Assembly: GCF_001613225.1 (NCBI RefSeq)
Contig: NZ_BDBY01000184.1
Coordinates: forward strand, 1-59,816
DNA from: Nocardia pseudovaccinii NBRC 100343
GTDB taxonomy: Bacteria > Actinomycetota > Actinomycetes > Mycobacteriales > Mycobacteriaceae
Length of the DNA stretch: 59,816 bases
Direction: 5' to 3'
The first letter of the stretch is position 1; each line of letters begins with the position of its first letter. A program made the position numbers and the translations under genes. Positions 42,980 through 51,921 of this stretch are shown in pieces. The notes below the pieces were generated by a model. It was not told where the DNA came from. It made no database searches and worked only from the letters and a program-made list of their open reading frames with translations.

Positions 42980-44686
42980 ATGAAGCAGTCGCTAGGGGCA
43001 CGTCTGATCGGAGCGGTGGCTGCGGGCACCGTGGCAGCCACGGTGATGGCCGGGTGCTCCAGCCAGAACCAGGTGCCCTCCATCGGCTATGCCGTCGACG
43101 CCGTGATCGCCACCTACAACGGCGGCACCACGCTCGGTGCGGGCACCGGCTCGGATGCGGTGTTCGCACGGGTGCTGACCGGGTTCTTCTACACCGGACC
43201 GGACGGTCAGCAGGTCGCGGACACCGATGTCGGCACCGCGAAAGAGGTGCCGGGCGAGGCGCAGACGGTGCAGTACCGGCTCAATGCGGACGGGGTGTAC
43301 TCCGACGGGGTGCCGACGTCATGTGACGATCTGGTGCTCGCCTGGGCCGCGCGCAGCGGCCGCTATACCAAACCCGGTGACCGCGGCCAGGTTCCGCTCT
43401 TCGATGCCGCGAGCACCGCCGGATACGCCGATATCGAACGGGTGGACTGTCAGCCGGGATCCAAGGACGCCACCGTCGTATTCCGCGCCGACCACCACTA
43501 CCTGCCGTGGCGCAACCTGTTCACCGCGGGTGAGTTGATGCCCGCGCATGTCGCCGCTCGGGTGGCGAATGTGCCGAACGTGGTGACGGCCGTGCAGTCC
43601 GGTGATCAGGCCTCGTTGCAGCGGATCGCCGACTTCTGGAACAACGGGTGGACGATCGGCGCGGACAAGGTGGATCTCTCACGGTTCCCGTCGTCGGGGC
43701 CGTATCGGATCGATTCCTACTCCGCCAAGGACGGTCTGGTGCTGGTCGCGAACGAGCGCTGGTGGGGCAATAAGCCCGAGACCGGGCGGATCGTCGTGTA
43801 TCCGAAGACGGCCGATCTGAAGGCAAAGGTCGGCGACAATGCGGTCGGGGTCATCGATATCGGCGCGGGATCGGTGAAAGACGTCAATCTGGACGGGTTT
43901 TCGGTGCGGACCGTGCCCGGGCGCGGTGCCGAGCAGTTGGTGCTCGCTACTTCGGGAGTGTTCGCCTCGGCCGATGCGCGGCGCGGTTTCGCGTTTTGTG
44001 TGCCGCGCCAGGACCTGTTCGACAAGCTCGGCAAGGCCAAGGATGCGCCGAAGACCGGGCTCGGCACAGCGGTGCTGAATTCTCGCATCACACAGCAGGA
44101 TTCGCTGTACTACCCGAACGTGATCGGCGCGGCCGACAAGTACCGTGGCGGTGATGCGACCGCGGCGGCCGCGAGCGCCGGTGCGGCCAAGCCGACCATC
44201 CGGATCGGATATGCGAAGCCGGACGATCGGCGCGCGCAGACCGTGCAGATGATCGCCGACGCATGCAAACCGGCCGGTATCAATGTGGTGGATGCCGGAT
44301 CCGCCGATTTCACGCCGTCTCAGCTCACCGAGGGCAAAGTCGACGCCGTCCTCGGCAGCACCGCATCGACCCCGGGTCCGGCCGGATCCGAGACCGGTGT
44401 GGCCGCTACCAGCGCGTTGCGCACCGGTAGCGGGCTCAATTTCGGTCGGTTCGGTAACGGCCGCTACGATTCGATCACCGATCAGCTTGCGGGCGACGAC
44501 AACTCGACCGCAACGCTGAATCTGCGCACCGAGGCCGAGAACCTGCTGTGGGCGGAGATGCCGAGCATTCCGTTGTTCGTCACACCCCGCACCATCGCGT
44601 TCGGCAACGGTCTGCAGAACGGCATAGCCGGGCCCACCCAGGCGGGCACCGGCTGGAACATGGACCGCTGGGTGTTGAAGCGGTGA
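42980..44686 (+). CDS. Peptide-type solute-binding lipoprotein (SBP family 5)
   Basis: The 568-aa precursor has a signal peptide with lipobox VMAGCSS (Cys about residue 28), then an extracytoplasmic oligopeptide-binding-type domain (VFARVLTGFFYTGPDGQQV, then SSGPYRIDSYSAKDGLVLVANERWWG, then RRGFAFCVPRQDLFDKLG). At the same position M. tuberculosis has Rv2585c. No permease or ATPase gene is next to it, so it may act without a dedicated ABC transporter or share one. ATG 42980; no strong ribosome-binding site apart from GGCAGGGG. Confidence 0.88.
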   Translation: MKQSLGARLIGAVAAGTVAATVMAGCSSQNQVPSIGYAVDAVIATYNGGTTLGAGTGSDAVFARVLTGFFYTGPDGQQVADTDVGTAKEVPGEAQTVQYRLNADGVYSDGVPTSCDDLVLAWAARSGRYTKPGDRGQVPLFDAASTAGYADIERVDCQPGSKDATVVFRADHHYLPWRNLFTAGELMPAHVAARVANVPNVVTAVQSGDQASLQRIADFWNNGWTIGADKVDLSRFPSSGPYRIDSYSAKDGLVLVANERWWGNKPETGRIVVYPKTADLKAKVGDNAVGVIDIGAGSVKDVNLDGFSVRTVPGRGAEQLVLATSGVFASADARRGFAFCVPRQDLFDKLGKAKDAPKTGLGTAVLNSRITQQDSLYYPNVIGAADKYRGGDATAAAASAGAAKPTIRIGYAKPDDRRAQTVQMIADACKPAGINVVDAGSADFTPSQLTEGKVDAVLGSTASTPGPAGSETGVAATSALRTGSGLNFGRFGNGRYDSITDQLAGDDNSTATLNLRTEAENLLWAEMPSIPLFVTPRTIAFGNGLQNGIAGPTQAGTGWNMDRWVLKR

Positions 44687-44723
44687 CAGGTGTTGGTGGG
44701 TGAGTAACCATGGAGAGGTGTCG

Positions 44724-45296
44724 ATGAGCAAGCACGCGGCGGTGGAATCTGACGACGTCCTAGCCGAGCGGACAGGTCAGGCGGCCGAGCTGGTCGAACG
44801 CCTGACCCGCTGGCGCGACGATTTCCCCTCTCCCGGCATTCGCTTCGCCGATCTCACGCCGGTCTTTGCCGATCCGGAGGGTTTCCGGGCCGTCATCGAC
44901 TGCCTCGCGGCGTGCGCGCCCGATGCCGACCTGGTTGCGGGCGTAGACGCGCGCGGATTCATCATCGGGGCCGGCGTTGCCGCGACGCTGGGAACCGGTG
45001 TCATGGCGGTGCGCAAGGCTGGAAAGTTGCCGCCGCCGGTCATCTCGCGTGAGTACAGCCTCGAGTACGGCACCGCATCGCTCGAGATTCCGGCCGAGGG
45101 AGTCGAGCTGAAGGGGCGGCGCATTCTGCTGCTCGACGATGTGCTGGCCACGGGCGGCACATTGGCTGCCGCCGCGGATCTGTTCCAGGCCGCCGGTGCC
45201 GAAATCATCGCGGCCGCAGTGGTGCTGGAGTTGAGTTTTCTCAATGGCCGGGATCGCCAGGGCGATTACCCGTTGACCTCGGTGGTTCGGGTCTAG
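44724..45296 (+). CDS. apt: Adenine phosphoribosyltransferase
   Basis: 190 aa. Converts adenine and PRPP to AMP in purine salvage. Signatures are DFPSPGIRFADLTPVFADP, VAGVDARGFIIGAGVA, and the PRPP-binding loop RILLLDDVLATGGTL (about residues 130-145). ATG 44724 has GGAGAGG 5 bases upstream; GTG 44700 is a weaker alternative. In M. tuberculosis relA is the next gene; here it is 13.5 kb away. Confidence 0.95.
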   Translation: MSKHAAVESDDVLAERTGQAAELVERLTRWRDDFPSPGIRFADLTPVFADPEGFRAVIDCLAACAPDADLVAGVDARGFIIGAGVAATLGTGVMAVRKAGKLPPPVISREYSLEYGTASLEIPAEGVELKGRRILLLDDVLATGGTLAAAADLFQAAGAEIIAAAVVLELSFLNGRDRQGDYPLTSVVRV

Positions 45297-45355
45297 GTCG
45301 TTCGGCCGGGTTCGCCGGGTTTGCCTGCTCGGATTCGAGCTGCGAGGATCGCGGG

Positions 45356-45961
45356 GTGGATGTTTCCGCGCCGACGCGGCAGATTCGGGCTTCGTACGAC
45401 GACTCGATAGTAGTTGTCTATCAGGCGTATTCGCCGGAGATTGCCGAACCCGCACTGGTCGCAGGAACTTTCGTGAGCCCGTTCAAGCGGGAGCGGATGA
45501 CGTGGATCAAACCGTCGTTCCTGTGGATGATGTATCGCTGCGGATGGGCCCGCAAGCCCGGGCAGGAGCGGGTGCTCGCGATCACCATGACGCGCACCGG
45601 ATTCGAATGGGCACTCGCCCGAGCCTGCCTGAGTCACTATGTGCCGGAGCTGTATTCGGATCGCCGTGCGTGGACGCAGCGATTGCGGACGAGTCCGGTT
45701 CGGATCCAATGGGATCCGGAACGCGATCTGCATCACCGGCCGCTCGGCCATCGGTCGCTGCAAGTCGGTCTCGGTGGGGAGGCCGTCGATGCATATGTGG
45801 ATGCCTGGATCACCGACATCCGAGACGTAACCGATCAGGCGCGGCGGATCCACGAGCTGGTGGTCGCCGGGCAGTTGTCCGCGGCTGGTGATGCTCTTCC
45901 GGTTGAGCGGCCGTATCCGCTGTCGGCGGAGATCTCGGCGGTGATCGGGATTGGCGGGTAG
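45356..45961 (+). CDS. DUF4291 family protein
   Basis: The 201-aa protein matches the DUF4291 pattern: RQIRASYDDSIVVVYQAYSPEIAEPAL at the start, then MTWIKPSFLWMMYRCGWARKPGQERVLAI and RTGFEWALA, and WDPERDLHHRPLGHRSLQVGL. It is a cytoplasmic protein of unknown function, widespread in actinobacteria and fungi. The GTG start is 59 bp after apt, and it opens the accessory interval. Confidence 0.85.
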   Translation: MDVSAPTRQIRASYDDSIVVVYQAYSPEIAEPALVAGTFVSPFKRERMTWIKPSFLWMMYRCGWARKPGQERVLAITMTRTGFEWALARACLSHYVPELYSDRRAWTQRLRTSPVRIQWDPERDLHHRPLGHRSLQVGLGGEAVDAYVDAWITDIRDVTDQARRIHELVVAGQLSAAGDALPVERPYPLSAEISAVIGIGG

Positions 45962-46101
45962 TTCGGCGTTCAGTGGGGTGGACCGGGTAGTCGAGGTGGG
46001 TTACTCGAGTGCTCCTCTGTCTCGGTGTGGCGCTGTCACCCATAGGTCGGAGCCGCCGCGGCGTTCCGGACACAGAATGTGATCCGAATATCAGTGGCGC
46101 A

Positions 46102-46115
46102 ACATCCGCGGATGT
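46102..46115. promoter_or_regulatory. Palindrome upstream of the ABC-F gene
   Basis: ACATCCGCGGATGT is a perfect 14-bp palindrome 119 bp before the ABC-F start codon, followed by TTTAATCTAGAC, which could be part of a promoter. Candidate operator; regulator unknown. Confidence 0.4.
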
Positions 46116-46154
46116 GTTTAATCTAGACGGGTCTTATCCCCGTTGATCGGAGTC

Positions 46155-46172
46155 ATGTCGTTGCTCTCATGA
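46155..46172 (+). promoter_or_regulatory. Possible five-codon leader ORF of the ABC-F gene
   Basis: ATG TCG TTG CTC TCA TGA (MSLLS) with GGAG two bases upstream, in the 5' region of the ABC-F gene. Antibiotic-resistance ABC-F genes are often controlled by attenuation across a short leader peptide. The spacing to GGAG is short, so this remains tentative. Confidence 0.25.
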
Positions 46173-46234
46173 GGTAGCCACTCGGGCGGCCCGCATCCTG
46201 TGCGCCGCATTCCCGCGCAACCTCTGGGGTCCAC

Positions 46235-47815
46235 ATGACCAATCTGTCTCTTTCCGATCTCACTTTTTCCTGGGCCGATGGCACCCCCGTCTTCGACGGT
46301 CTGGACGCGGTGCTCGGACCGGGCCACCTCGGCCTGGTCGGCGGCAACGGTGCGGGCAAGTCCACTCTGCTGCGGCTGATCGCGGGTGAGCTGGCCCCGG
46401 CGCGTGGTTCGATCTCGCTCACCGGGCGGCTGGGCTACCTGCGACAGGATCTCGGACTCGGCGACGGTCAGCGCGTCGACGCGGTGCTGGGCATCGCCGA
46501 GACGCGAAAGGCATTGCACCGCATCGAATCCGGGATCGGCGACGAGTCCGACTTCGATATCGTCGGCGCGCAGTGGGATGTCGAGGAGAGTGCCATCGCG
46601 CTGCTCGGCCGACTCGGCCTGCACTATCTCGCCGACTCGACCGAACAGCTGGACCGCCGCCTCGAAACCCTCTCCGGCGGCGAGACGGTGCTGCTCGGCC
46701 TGGTCGCCGAGCTGCTGCGCGATCCGGACGTGCTGTTGCTCGACGAGCCGACCAACAACCTGGATCACGTTGCCCGCCAACGCCTCTACGAGGTCGTCGC
46801 CCAGTTCTCCGGCACCGTCCTCGCGGTCAGCCACGACCGCGAGCTGCTGGAGCGGATGTCCACCATCGCCGAACTGCGTCAGGGTGAATTACGTTTGTTC
46901 GGCGGCAATTTCAGCGAATACGAGCGGATCGTCGAAGCGGAGCAGGAGGTGGCGCGCGCGGCAATCCGGGACGCGCGCAGTGATGTTCGCAAACAGGCAC
47001 GCGAACTGGTCGAGACCCGGATCAAACTCGATCGCCGAGCCCGCTACGGGCAGAAGATGTTCGAGAACAAGCGGGAGCCGAAGATCGTCATGGGCGCACG
47101 CAAACGCGCAGCGCAGGTGTCGGCGGGCAAGCTGCGCAATAGCCACATCGAAAAGCTGGACACCGCGAAGGAGCAGCTGCAGCAGGCCGAGGACCTGTTG
47201 CGCGACGACCGGCAGATCCGGATCGACCTGCCGGACACCCGGCTCTACCCGGGCCAGGACGTCATCGATCTCGAGGAGGTGGAATTGGCATGCGGTCCGA
47301 CCGTGACATTGCGGGTCTCCGGGCCGGAGCGGATCGCACTGACCGGCCGCAACGGCGCGGGCAAAACCACACTGCTGCACCGCGTCGCCGCCGAACCGCC
47401 GCAGGTGCCGTGGCGCATACTGCCCCAGCGCCTCGACATCTTCGACGAACAGCGGACGGTCTTCGAGAATGTCGCCGCGACCGCACCGCATGCCGCCGCC
47501 GAACAGATCCGAGCCCAACTGGCCCGCTTCCTGTTCCGCGGCGCCGATGCCGATGTCGCGGCGGCGGCACTGTCCGGCGGTGAACGCCTGCGCGCGGCCC
47601 TGGCCATGCTCCTGCTCGCCGACCCGGCCCCGAAACTCCTGCTGCTCGACGAGCCAACCAATAACCTCGACCTGCCCAGCCTCGACCACCTCACCCAGGC
47701 CCTGGCCAACTACGAGGGCGCACTGGTCGTCGTCAGCCACGACGCCCGTTTCCTCGATGATATCGGGGTGACCCGACGACTCGAGCTAACCGGTGCGGGG
47801 CTGGTCGAAACGTGA
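46235..47815 (+). CDS. ABC-F family ATPase (ribosome-associated, possible antibiotic protection)
   Basis: The 526-aa protein has two ABC ATPase domains and no membrane segment. Walker A copies are GGNGAGKSTLL (about 35) and GRNGAGKTTLL (about 370); signatures are LSGGE in both halves; Walker B is followed by DEPTNNLD in both. A charged inter-domain linker (about 220-330; EAEQEVARAAIRDARSDVRKQ) is the P-site tRNA-interacting element in this family. ABC-F proteins act on the ribosome; several displace macrolides, lincosamides or streptogramins. Which class this is cannot be read from motifs alone. Its stop overlaps a convergent gene by 30 bp. Confidence 0.9.
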   Translation: MTNLSLSDLTFSWADGTPVFDGLDAVLGPGHLGLVGGNGAGKSTLLRLIAGELAPARGSISLTGRLGYLRQDLGLGDGQRVDAVLGIAETRKALHRIESGIGDESDFDIVGAQWDVEESAIALLGRLGLHYLADSTEQLDRRLETLSGGETVLLGLVAELLRDPDVLLLDEPTNNLDHVARQRLYEVVAQFSGTVLAVSHDRELLERMSTIAELRQGELRLFGGNFSEYERIVEAEQEVARAAIRDARSDVRKQARELVETRIKLDRRARYGQKMFENKREPKIVMGARKRAAQVSAGKLRNSHIEKLDTAKEQLQQAEDLLRDDRQIRIDLPDTRLYPGQDVIDLEEVELACGPTVTLRVSGPERIALTGRNGAGKTTLLHRVAAEPPQVPWRILPQRLDIFDEQRTVFENVAATAPHAAAEQIRAQLARFLFRGADADVAAAALSGGERLRAALAMLLLADPAPKLLLLDEPTNNLDLPSLDHLTQALANYEGALVVVSHDARFLDDIGVTRRLELTGAGLVET

Positions 47816-48217
47816 CAGCGCGCGCCGCATGACGCCCGGATGACGAAGTAGGCGCGGCGCCAGCTTCACCGCCAGCAGGGTCAGCGGGAGCCAGGGCCGC
47901 AGGTGCGGTTCGAGGCGGCGGATGCGGCCGTCGGCGGCCAATTCGAGGATCATGGCCTCGGTCATCCGGAACGGTCCGACGGCGGCCTCGGCGAGCAGAA
48001 CTCGGCGCGCACCCTCGCCGATGTGCTCGGTCCATCGCAGTCGGCCGAGGCTGCCGTACGCCGCGGCCAGCAGGATGCGCAGATCCTGGTGACCGCGGAA
48101 GACCAACCGGCCGGAGACCGGAGAGGTCAGCGCGGCATCGGGTGCGAGTGTCGTCATCAGCGCATCGAAATCGCTGGCCTCCGTAGCCTCGCGAAACCGC
48201 GCCACAGCATCGGACAT
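47786..48217 (-). CDS. SnoaL-like / NTF2-fold protein
   Basis: 143 aa with the NTF2-like start VARFREATEASDFDALMTTLAPDAALTSPVSGRLVFRGHQDLR and strands up to LELAADGRIRRLEPHLRPW, typical of SnoaL-like cone-fold proteins. The C-terminal 35 residues are Arg/Leu-rich and extend beyond the fold. Role unknown (enzyme or binding protein). It is divergent from the HxlR-like regulator, with AGGTGATCGAGAC before the ATG, and is the probable target of that regulator. Confidence 0.75.
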   Translation of the reverse strand: MSDAVARFREATEASDFDALMTTLAPDAALTSPVSGRLVFRGHQDLRILLAAAYGSLGRLRWTEHIGEGARRVLLAEAAVGPFRMTEAMILELAADGRIRRLEPHLRPWLPLTLLAVKLAPRLLRHPGVMRRALSRFDQPRTG

Positions 48218-48262
48218 GTCTCGATCACCTCTTCACAGTTGGTTGTTTCGCAACATAACGGA

Positions 48263-48285
48263 GTCACTTGTAAAAAGCAATGGAC
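48263..48285. promoter_or_regulatory. Imperfect operator in the HxlR/SnoaL divergent region
   Basis: GTCACTTG-N7-CAATGGAC, 6 of 8 positions paired, in the 80-bp gap between the divergent genes. Candidate site for the HxlR-like regulator. Confidence 0.4.
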
Positions 48286-48297
48286 TAGGATGGGCGG

Positions 48298-48798
48298 GTG
48301 CCCAAAGCTGCCATGTCCGACATTGTGTGCTCGATCGCGCGAACGCTCGACGTGGTCGGGGAGCGGTGGACGCCGCTGATCCTGCGCGACCTGTTCGTCG
48401 GGGTGAACCGGTTCGAGGACATCCGCCGCGACCTCGGCATCGCCTCCAATGTCCTGACCGCGCGTCTGGATGCGTTGCGGCAGTACGGGATCGTCGAAGC
48501 CAGGGCCTATCAGTCGAATCCGGTGCGCCACGAATATGTGCTCACCGAGCAGGGGCGTGATCTGTATCCGGTGCTCACCATGCTCATCACATGGGGTGAT
48601 AAGTGGCTCGCCGGGCCCGCCGGGCCACCCGCGCTGGTCGTGCATCGCGATTGCGGACATCCCACTTCCGGGGTGGTGGTCTGCCGGGACTGCGGCGGGC
48701 CGCTCACCGCCGACAATGTGGACTGGCGGCATGGTCCCGGCGCGCGGCGCGGACCGGGAACCATGCTGATCGGCGATCATCTCGAACCGGCGCCTTAG
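48298..48798 (+). CDS. HxlR-family winged-helix regulator with zinc-ribbon tail
   Basis: 166 aa: HxlR-type winged helix (ARTLDVVGERWTPLILRDLF, then RFEDIRRDLGIASNVLTARLDALRQYGIVE, then EYVLTEQGRDLYPVL; about 12-95). A C-terminal metal-binding segment, HRDCGHPTSGVVVCRDCGGPL, has three cysteines and two histidines. The tail may sense metal or redox state. GTG 48298. It likely regulates the divergent SnoaL-like gene. Confidence 0.88.
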   Translation: MPKAAMSDIVCSIARTLDVVGERWTPLILRDLFVGVNRFEDIRRDLGIASNVLTARLDALRQYGIVEARAYQSNPVRHEYVLTEQGRDLYPVLTMLITWGDKWLAGPAGPPALVVHRDCGHPTSGVVVCRDCGGPLTADNVDWRHGPGARRGPGTMLIGDHLEPAP

Positions 48799-48854
48799 CT
48801 CTGTCGGGTAACGCAAGTGTTTCGCTCGAGTTGATCGACGTGCTCGGCTGCAGC

Positions 48855-50132
48855 ATGATCAATCCGATGGATCCGGTGTTGCGGGCGATAGCCGATATCG
48901 ATTGGGCCGAGCTGGAACATGCTTACGGCCCGGCGGCGGATGCTCCGGCGCACCTGCGGGCGCTGATGGACGGTGATGCCGAGTCCTGTGTCGACGCGGT
49001 CGGCTATCTCGACGCCGCGCTACTGCATCAGGGCAGTGTGTACTCCGCGACCGCGCCGTTCGTCGCGATCGTGGCCGAACTGCTGGCGCGTCCACATACC
49101 GAGATGAAGGTCGAAGACATACTGCCGTGGGATCCGGGTCCGCGGTCGTTGCGCGTCGCGCTGCTGGACTATCTCGAGGTCTTCGCGCAGGGGTGTTGCT
49201 CGGGGATCTCCGATGAGCAGTTGTATGCCGAGGCCTATCCATCCGGCCGTACCGAAGAGGATCTGCAGCGCGTCAAGGCGAATCGGCGCGCCGGGCTACT
49301 GGAATTGGGGCCCGATCCGGCGAATGCCCTTCTGGTGGAACATGTTCCGACGCCACCGGGCTTGCTGGCCGCCATCGACGACCACGAATTCCGCGCGGCG
49401 ATGCGGGCAAGAGACGAGATCGCCTGTCGCGCGGTCATTCCCGGCGTGATCGAGGCGGTCGAACCCCTGATCGATGATCCGGATGTGACGGTGCGCATGG
49501 CCGCGCTGCGCGCGATGATCGAACTCACCACGCATCCGGCCTATGCCGAGAAGCGGGCCGCGGTGCTGCAGCGGCTCGACGAGATCGCACCGACCATGTC
49601 GGATCCGGTCGAACGCGCCACTGCCGCACGGATTTCCGGCCTCAATGGCGGCCGTCCGGAGCAATTGCTCGCCGACGCCCATCCCGGTGTGCGCACCTGC
49701 GCCGCCCTCGCGCCCGCATTCGCCGCCGAACAGCGTGCCACCGACGAACTGCTTGCCGCGCTGGAACATCCGGAGGTCGTCGACCGGTGGTTCGATCGCC
49801 ATCTGCCCGGACAGGACGGCTGGCTGCGCCACGATGTCATCCGCGAACTCGTCAGCCGGGTCGATGATTTCGAGACACTGCTGCCCGCGGCGATCGAAGC
49901 CGCGTGGGCGGCGAATCCGAGCACCGTGCACTACGACTGTATTTCCTTCCTGCACAGAGCCTTTCCGGATACCATCGGCGCCGGATCGGAGCTGTCCGCC
50001 GCCCAGCTGTCGTTCCTCGCGGTACTGGTGGAGATCGATGATCTGTGGCAGCTCGGCCAACTCGAACGCTGGCTCGATACCGCGGGCCTGCCCGGCGGGC
50101 GGGACGGCTGCCGGCGGCTCGTCGAGCAGTAG
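48855..50132 (+). CDS. Helical-repeat (HEAT-like) protein, function unknown
   Basis: About 425 aa, almost entirely helical. Short repeated helices resemble HEAT repeats: VEPLIDDPDVTVRMAALRAMIEL (about 220), ATAARISGLNGGRPEQLLAD, and DAHPGVRTCAALAPAFA. The N-terminus (DPVLRAIADIDWAELEHAYGPAADAPAHLRALMDGD) is like that of other actinobacterial proteins of unknown function. No catalytic motif, signal peptide or membrane helix is seen. ATG 48855 is used, ATG 48867 is possible. The next gene begins 79 bp downstream on the same strand. A protein-interaction role is inferred from the fold only. Confidence 0.65.
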   Translation: MINPMDPVLRAIADIDWAELEHAYGPAADAPAHLRALMDGDAESCVDAVGYLDAALLHQGSVYSATAPFVAIVAELLARPHTEMKVEDILPWDPGPRSLRVALLDYLEVFAQGCCSGISDEQLYAEAYPSGRTEEDLQRVKANRRAGLLELGPDPANALLVEHVPTPPGLLAAIDDHEFRAAMRARDEIACRAVIPGVIEAVEPLIDDPDVTVRMAALRAMIELTTHPAYAEKRAAVLQRLDEIAPTMSDPVERATAARISGLNGGRPEQLLADAHPGVRTCAALAPAFAAEQRATDELLAALEHPEVVDRWFDRHLPGQDGWLRHDVIRELVSRVDDFETLLPAAIEAAWAANPSTVHYDCISFLHRAFPDTIGAGSELSAAQLSFLAVLVEIDDLWQLGQLERWLDTAGLPGGRDGCRRLVEQ

Positions 50133-50211
50133 CCGCTCGGTCCCACGTCCGCAGAGTGGGTGTAGGGTCCTGACTTTCGCCGCCGGAACGCGGACACGAG
50201 GATGTGTATCC

Positions 50212-51483
50212 ATGGGAATCGAGTTGCACGCGGCGGGGGTATGCCGCGCGCCCACCGCGGACTTCCTCGATCAGGTGGGGGAGTGGCTGCTGACCGGCCC
50301 CGCCGGTGCGCGGGTCGGCTGGACCGCGACGTCCGCGCCGCTGCGGAAATCGGTGGAGGTCTCCGGAGATCGCCTGCTGGCCGTGCTGCATCCGGCGGCC
50401 GAACCGGTCGATCTGCGTGCGGCGCACGGGCAGGTGGTGGTGAGCGCGGGTTGTGCGTCGGCCGGGCCGGGCTATCACCGGCACGTCGCGGCGGTGCTGC
50501 ACGAAATGGGTCGGCGATTCGACATCGTGTGGGACGAGGGGACCGAGGATCCGCTCGGATTGGGCGATGACCGTGCCGAGGTCGAGCGCGATTATCTGGT
50601 ATGGATCCGCAGTCTCGCGGAGACGGTCCTGACCGAAGTGCCTGCCGAGGGTGCCTGGGTTTCGATCGGATTGTCGCTCGGCAGTGACCGTTTCGACTAC
50701 GACGGGCTGGCCGCGAGCTGGTTGGGGCCGCGCGATCGCGACTGGTTCCAGGCTGTCCGCGATGGCGACGAGGTGGCCGCGCGCGCGTTCTTTCCCTGGT
50801 GGGAGGACGGTTGGACGGCGCCGACGATTCGCAATACGGCGATGGGCATCATGTGGAACGACGTGCGTTGGCGGGCGCCATCGGACGCCGATGACACGCC
50901 CGCACTGCACCAGGCCGATGCCTTGCTCGCCGAGGCGCACCGGCTCGACGCGGCGCTGGAGCTGCCGTGGGCGGCCTGGCACGAATTACGGCTGCTGCTC
51001 GCGGATTCGGCCGCCACCGCGGCGGGTGCGCCCGACGATCTGCCAGCGCGGGCCGTCGCGGCGGACCAGGTGCCGCTCGGCTACCGCCGCCGCCCGGTGC
51101 ACACCACACCGGTATCGGGGTGGAGCCTGCGCATTCCCGGCGATTTCACCTACGGCTGGGATGGCGATCGGTGGTGGGCCTGGGACGGCACCCGCCAGAT
51201 CGAGATCACCATCCTGCGTGTCGGCGACCCGAAAACCGGGCCGCCACCGGCGGCGATGCTGCAATACGGTGCCAACGCGACCGCCGGTCATCGCGGCGAA
51301 CCCGTCAGCGGCGGTCCCGGTGACGGATGGTGGTTGCCCTCGGAGGACGGTGCGGAGGTCGGCGTGCAGGGGATCGCCAGTCGTCGCAATGGTGAATTGC
51401 TGCTGGTCACGATCAGTGTTCCCGGGACGCAACTCGATTGGGCGATCGAGGCCTGGCGCTCGCTGCAGTACAACGGCGACTGA
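50212..51483 (+). CDS. Unrecognised 423-aa protein, acidic and tryptophan-rich
   Basis: I cannot name a family. Residues 1-160 look alpha/beta (LDQVGEWLLTGPAGARVGW, HRHVAAVLHEMGRRFDIVWD). Residues about 160-290 are helical and Trp/Asp-rich. Residues about 295-423 look beta-rich (SGWSLRIPGDFTYGWDGDRWWAWDGTRQIEITI) and end in DWAIEAWRSLQYNGD. No signal peptide or membrane helix. ATG 50212 follows a GAGGATG stretch. It is probably co-transcribed with the helical-repeat gene upstream. Confidence 0.6.
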   Translation: MGIELHAAGVCRAPTADFLDQVGEWLLTGPAGARVGWTATSAPLRKSVEVSGDRLLAVLHPAAEPVDLRAAHGQVVVSAGCASAGPGYHRHVAAVLHEMGRRFDIVWDEGTEDPLGLGDDRAEVERDYLVWIRSLAETVLTEVPAEGAWVSIGLSLGSDRFDYDGLAASWLGPRDRDWFQAVRDGDEVAARAFFPWWEDGWTAPTIRNTAMGIMWNDVRWRAPSDADDTPALHQADALLAEAHRLDAALELPWAAWHELRLLLADSAATAAGAPDDLPARAVAADQVPLGYRRRPVHTTPVSGWSLRIPGDFTYGWDGDRWWAWDGTRQIEITILRVGDPKTGPPPAAMLQYGANATAGHRGEPVSGGPGDGWWLPSEDGAEVGVQGIASRRNGELLLVTISVPGTQLDWAIEAWRSLQYNGD

Positions 51484-51555
51484 CCGCACGTTTGTGGAAG
51501 CGGGTGCCCGCTCCGGTCGAGCATGCTGGCCGTGCGACTCGAACAGGAGGTTCCC

Positions 51556-51921
51556 TTGGCAACTGTCGTCAACACCGTCGTGGGCGTGTTCTTCCTCGCG
51601 ATGGGTGTCTATGCCCTCATGGCGCCCGCAGCACTGACCAGCCCCTTCGGGATTCGTCTCGAACAACCCGAGGCGCGCTATGAGATCCGCGCCGTCTACG
51701 GCGGATTTGGTCTGGCGATGGCGGCGATGCTGGCGGTCGCGGCGACCCACGACGGATCCCTGCGCACCGGAATCATGATCACCATCGGAGTCGCACTCGG
51801 CGGAATGGCATTCGGCCGCATCGTATCCGCGGTCTTCGATGACCGCGTCGCCTTCTATCCCAACTGGTTCTACTGCATTGTCGAGACGGTTGCCGCAGCT
51901 GCCCTGGTGTCGGTCTCCTGA
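51556..51921 (+). CDS. DUF4345 family small membrane protein
   Basis: 121 aa with four membrane helices: TVVNTVVGVFFLAMGVYALM; VYGGFGLAMAAMLAVAA; GIMITIGVALGGMAFGRIVSA; and a C-terminal FYCIVETVAAAALVS. This is the DUF4345 layout, function unknown. TTG 51556 is preferred because a strong AGGAGG lies 5 bases upstream; ATG 51523 would add 11 residues. Confidence 0.75.
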   Translation: MATVVNTVVGVFFLAMGVYALMAPAALTSPFGIRLEQPEARYEIRAVYGGFGLAMAAMLAVAATHDGSLRTGIMITIGVALGGMAFGRIVSAVFDDRVAFYPNWFYCIVETVAAAALVSVS

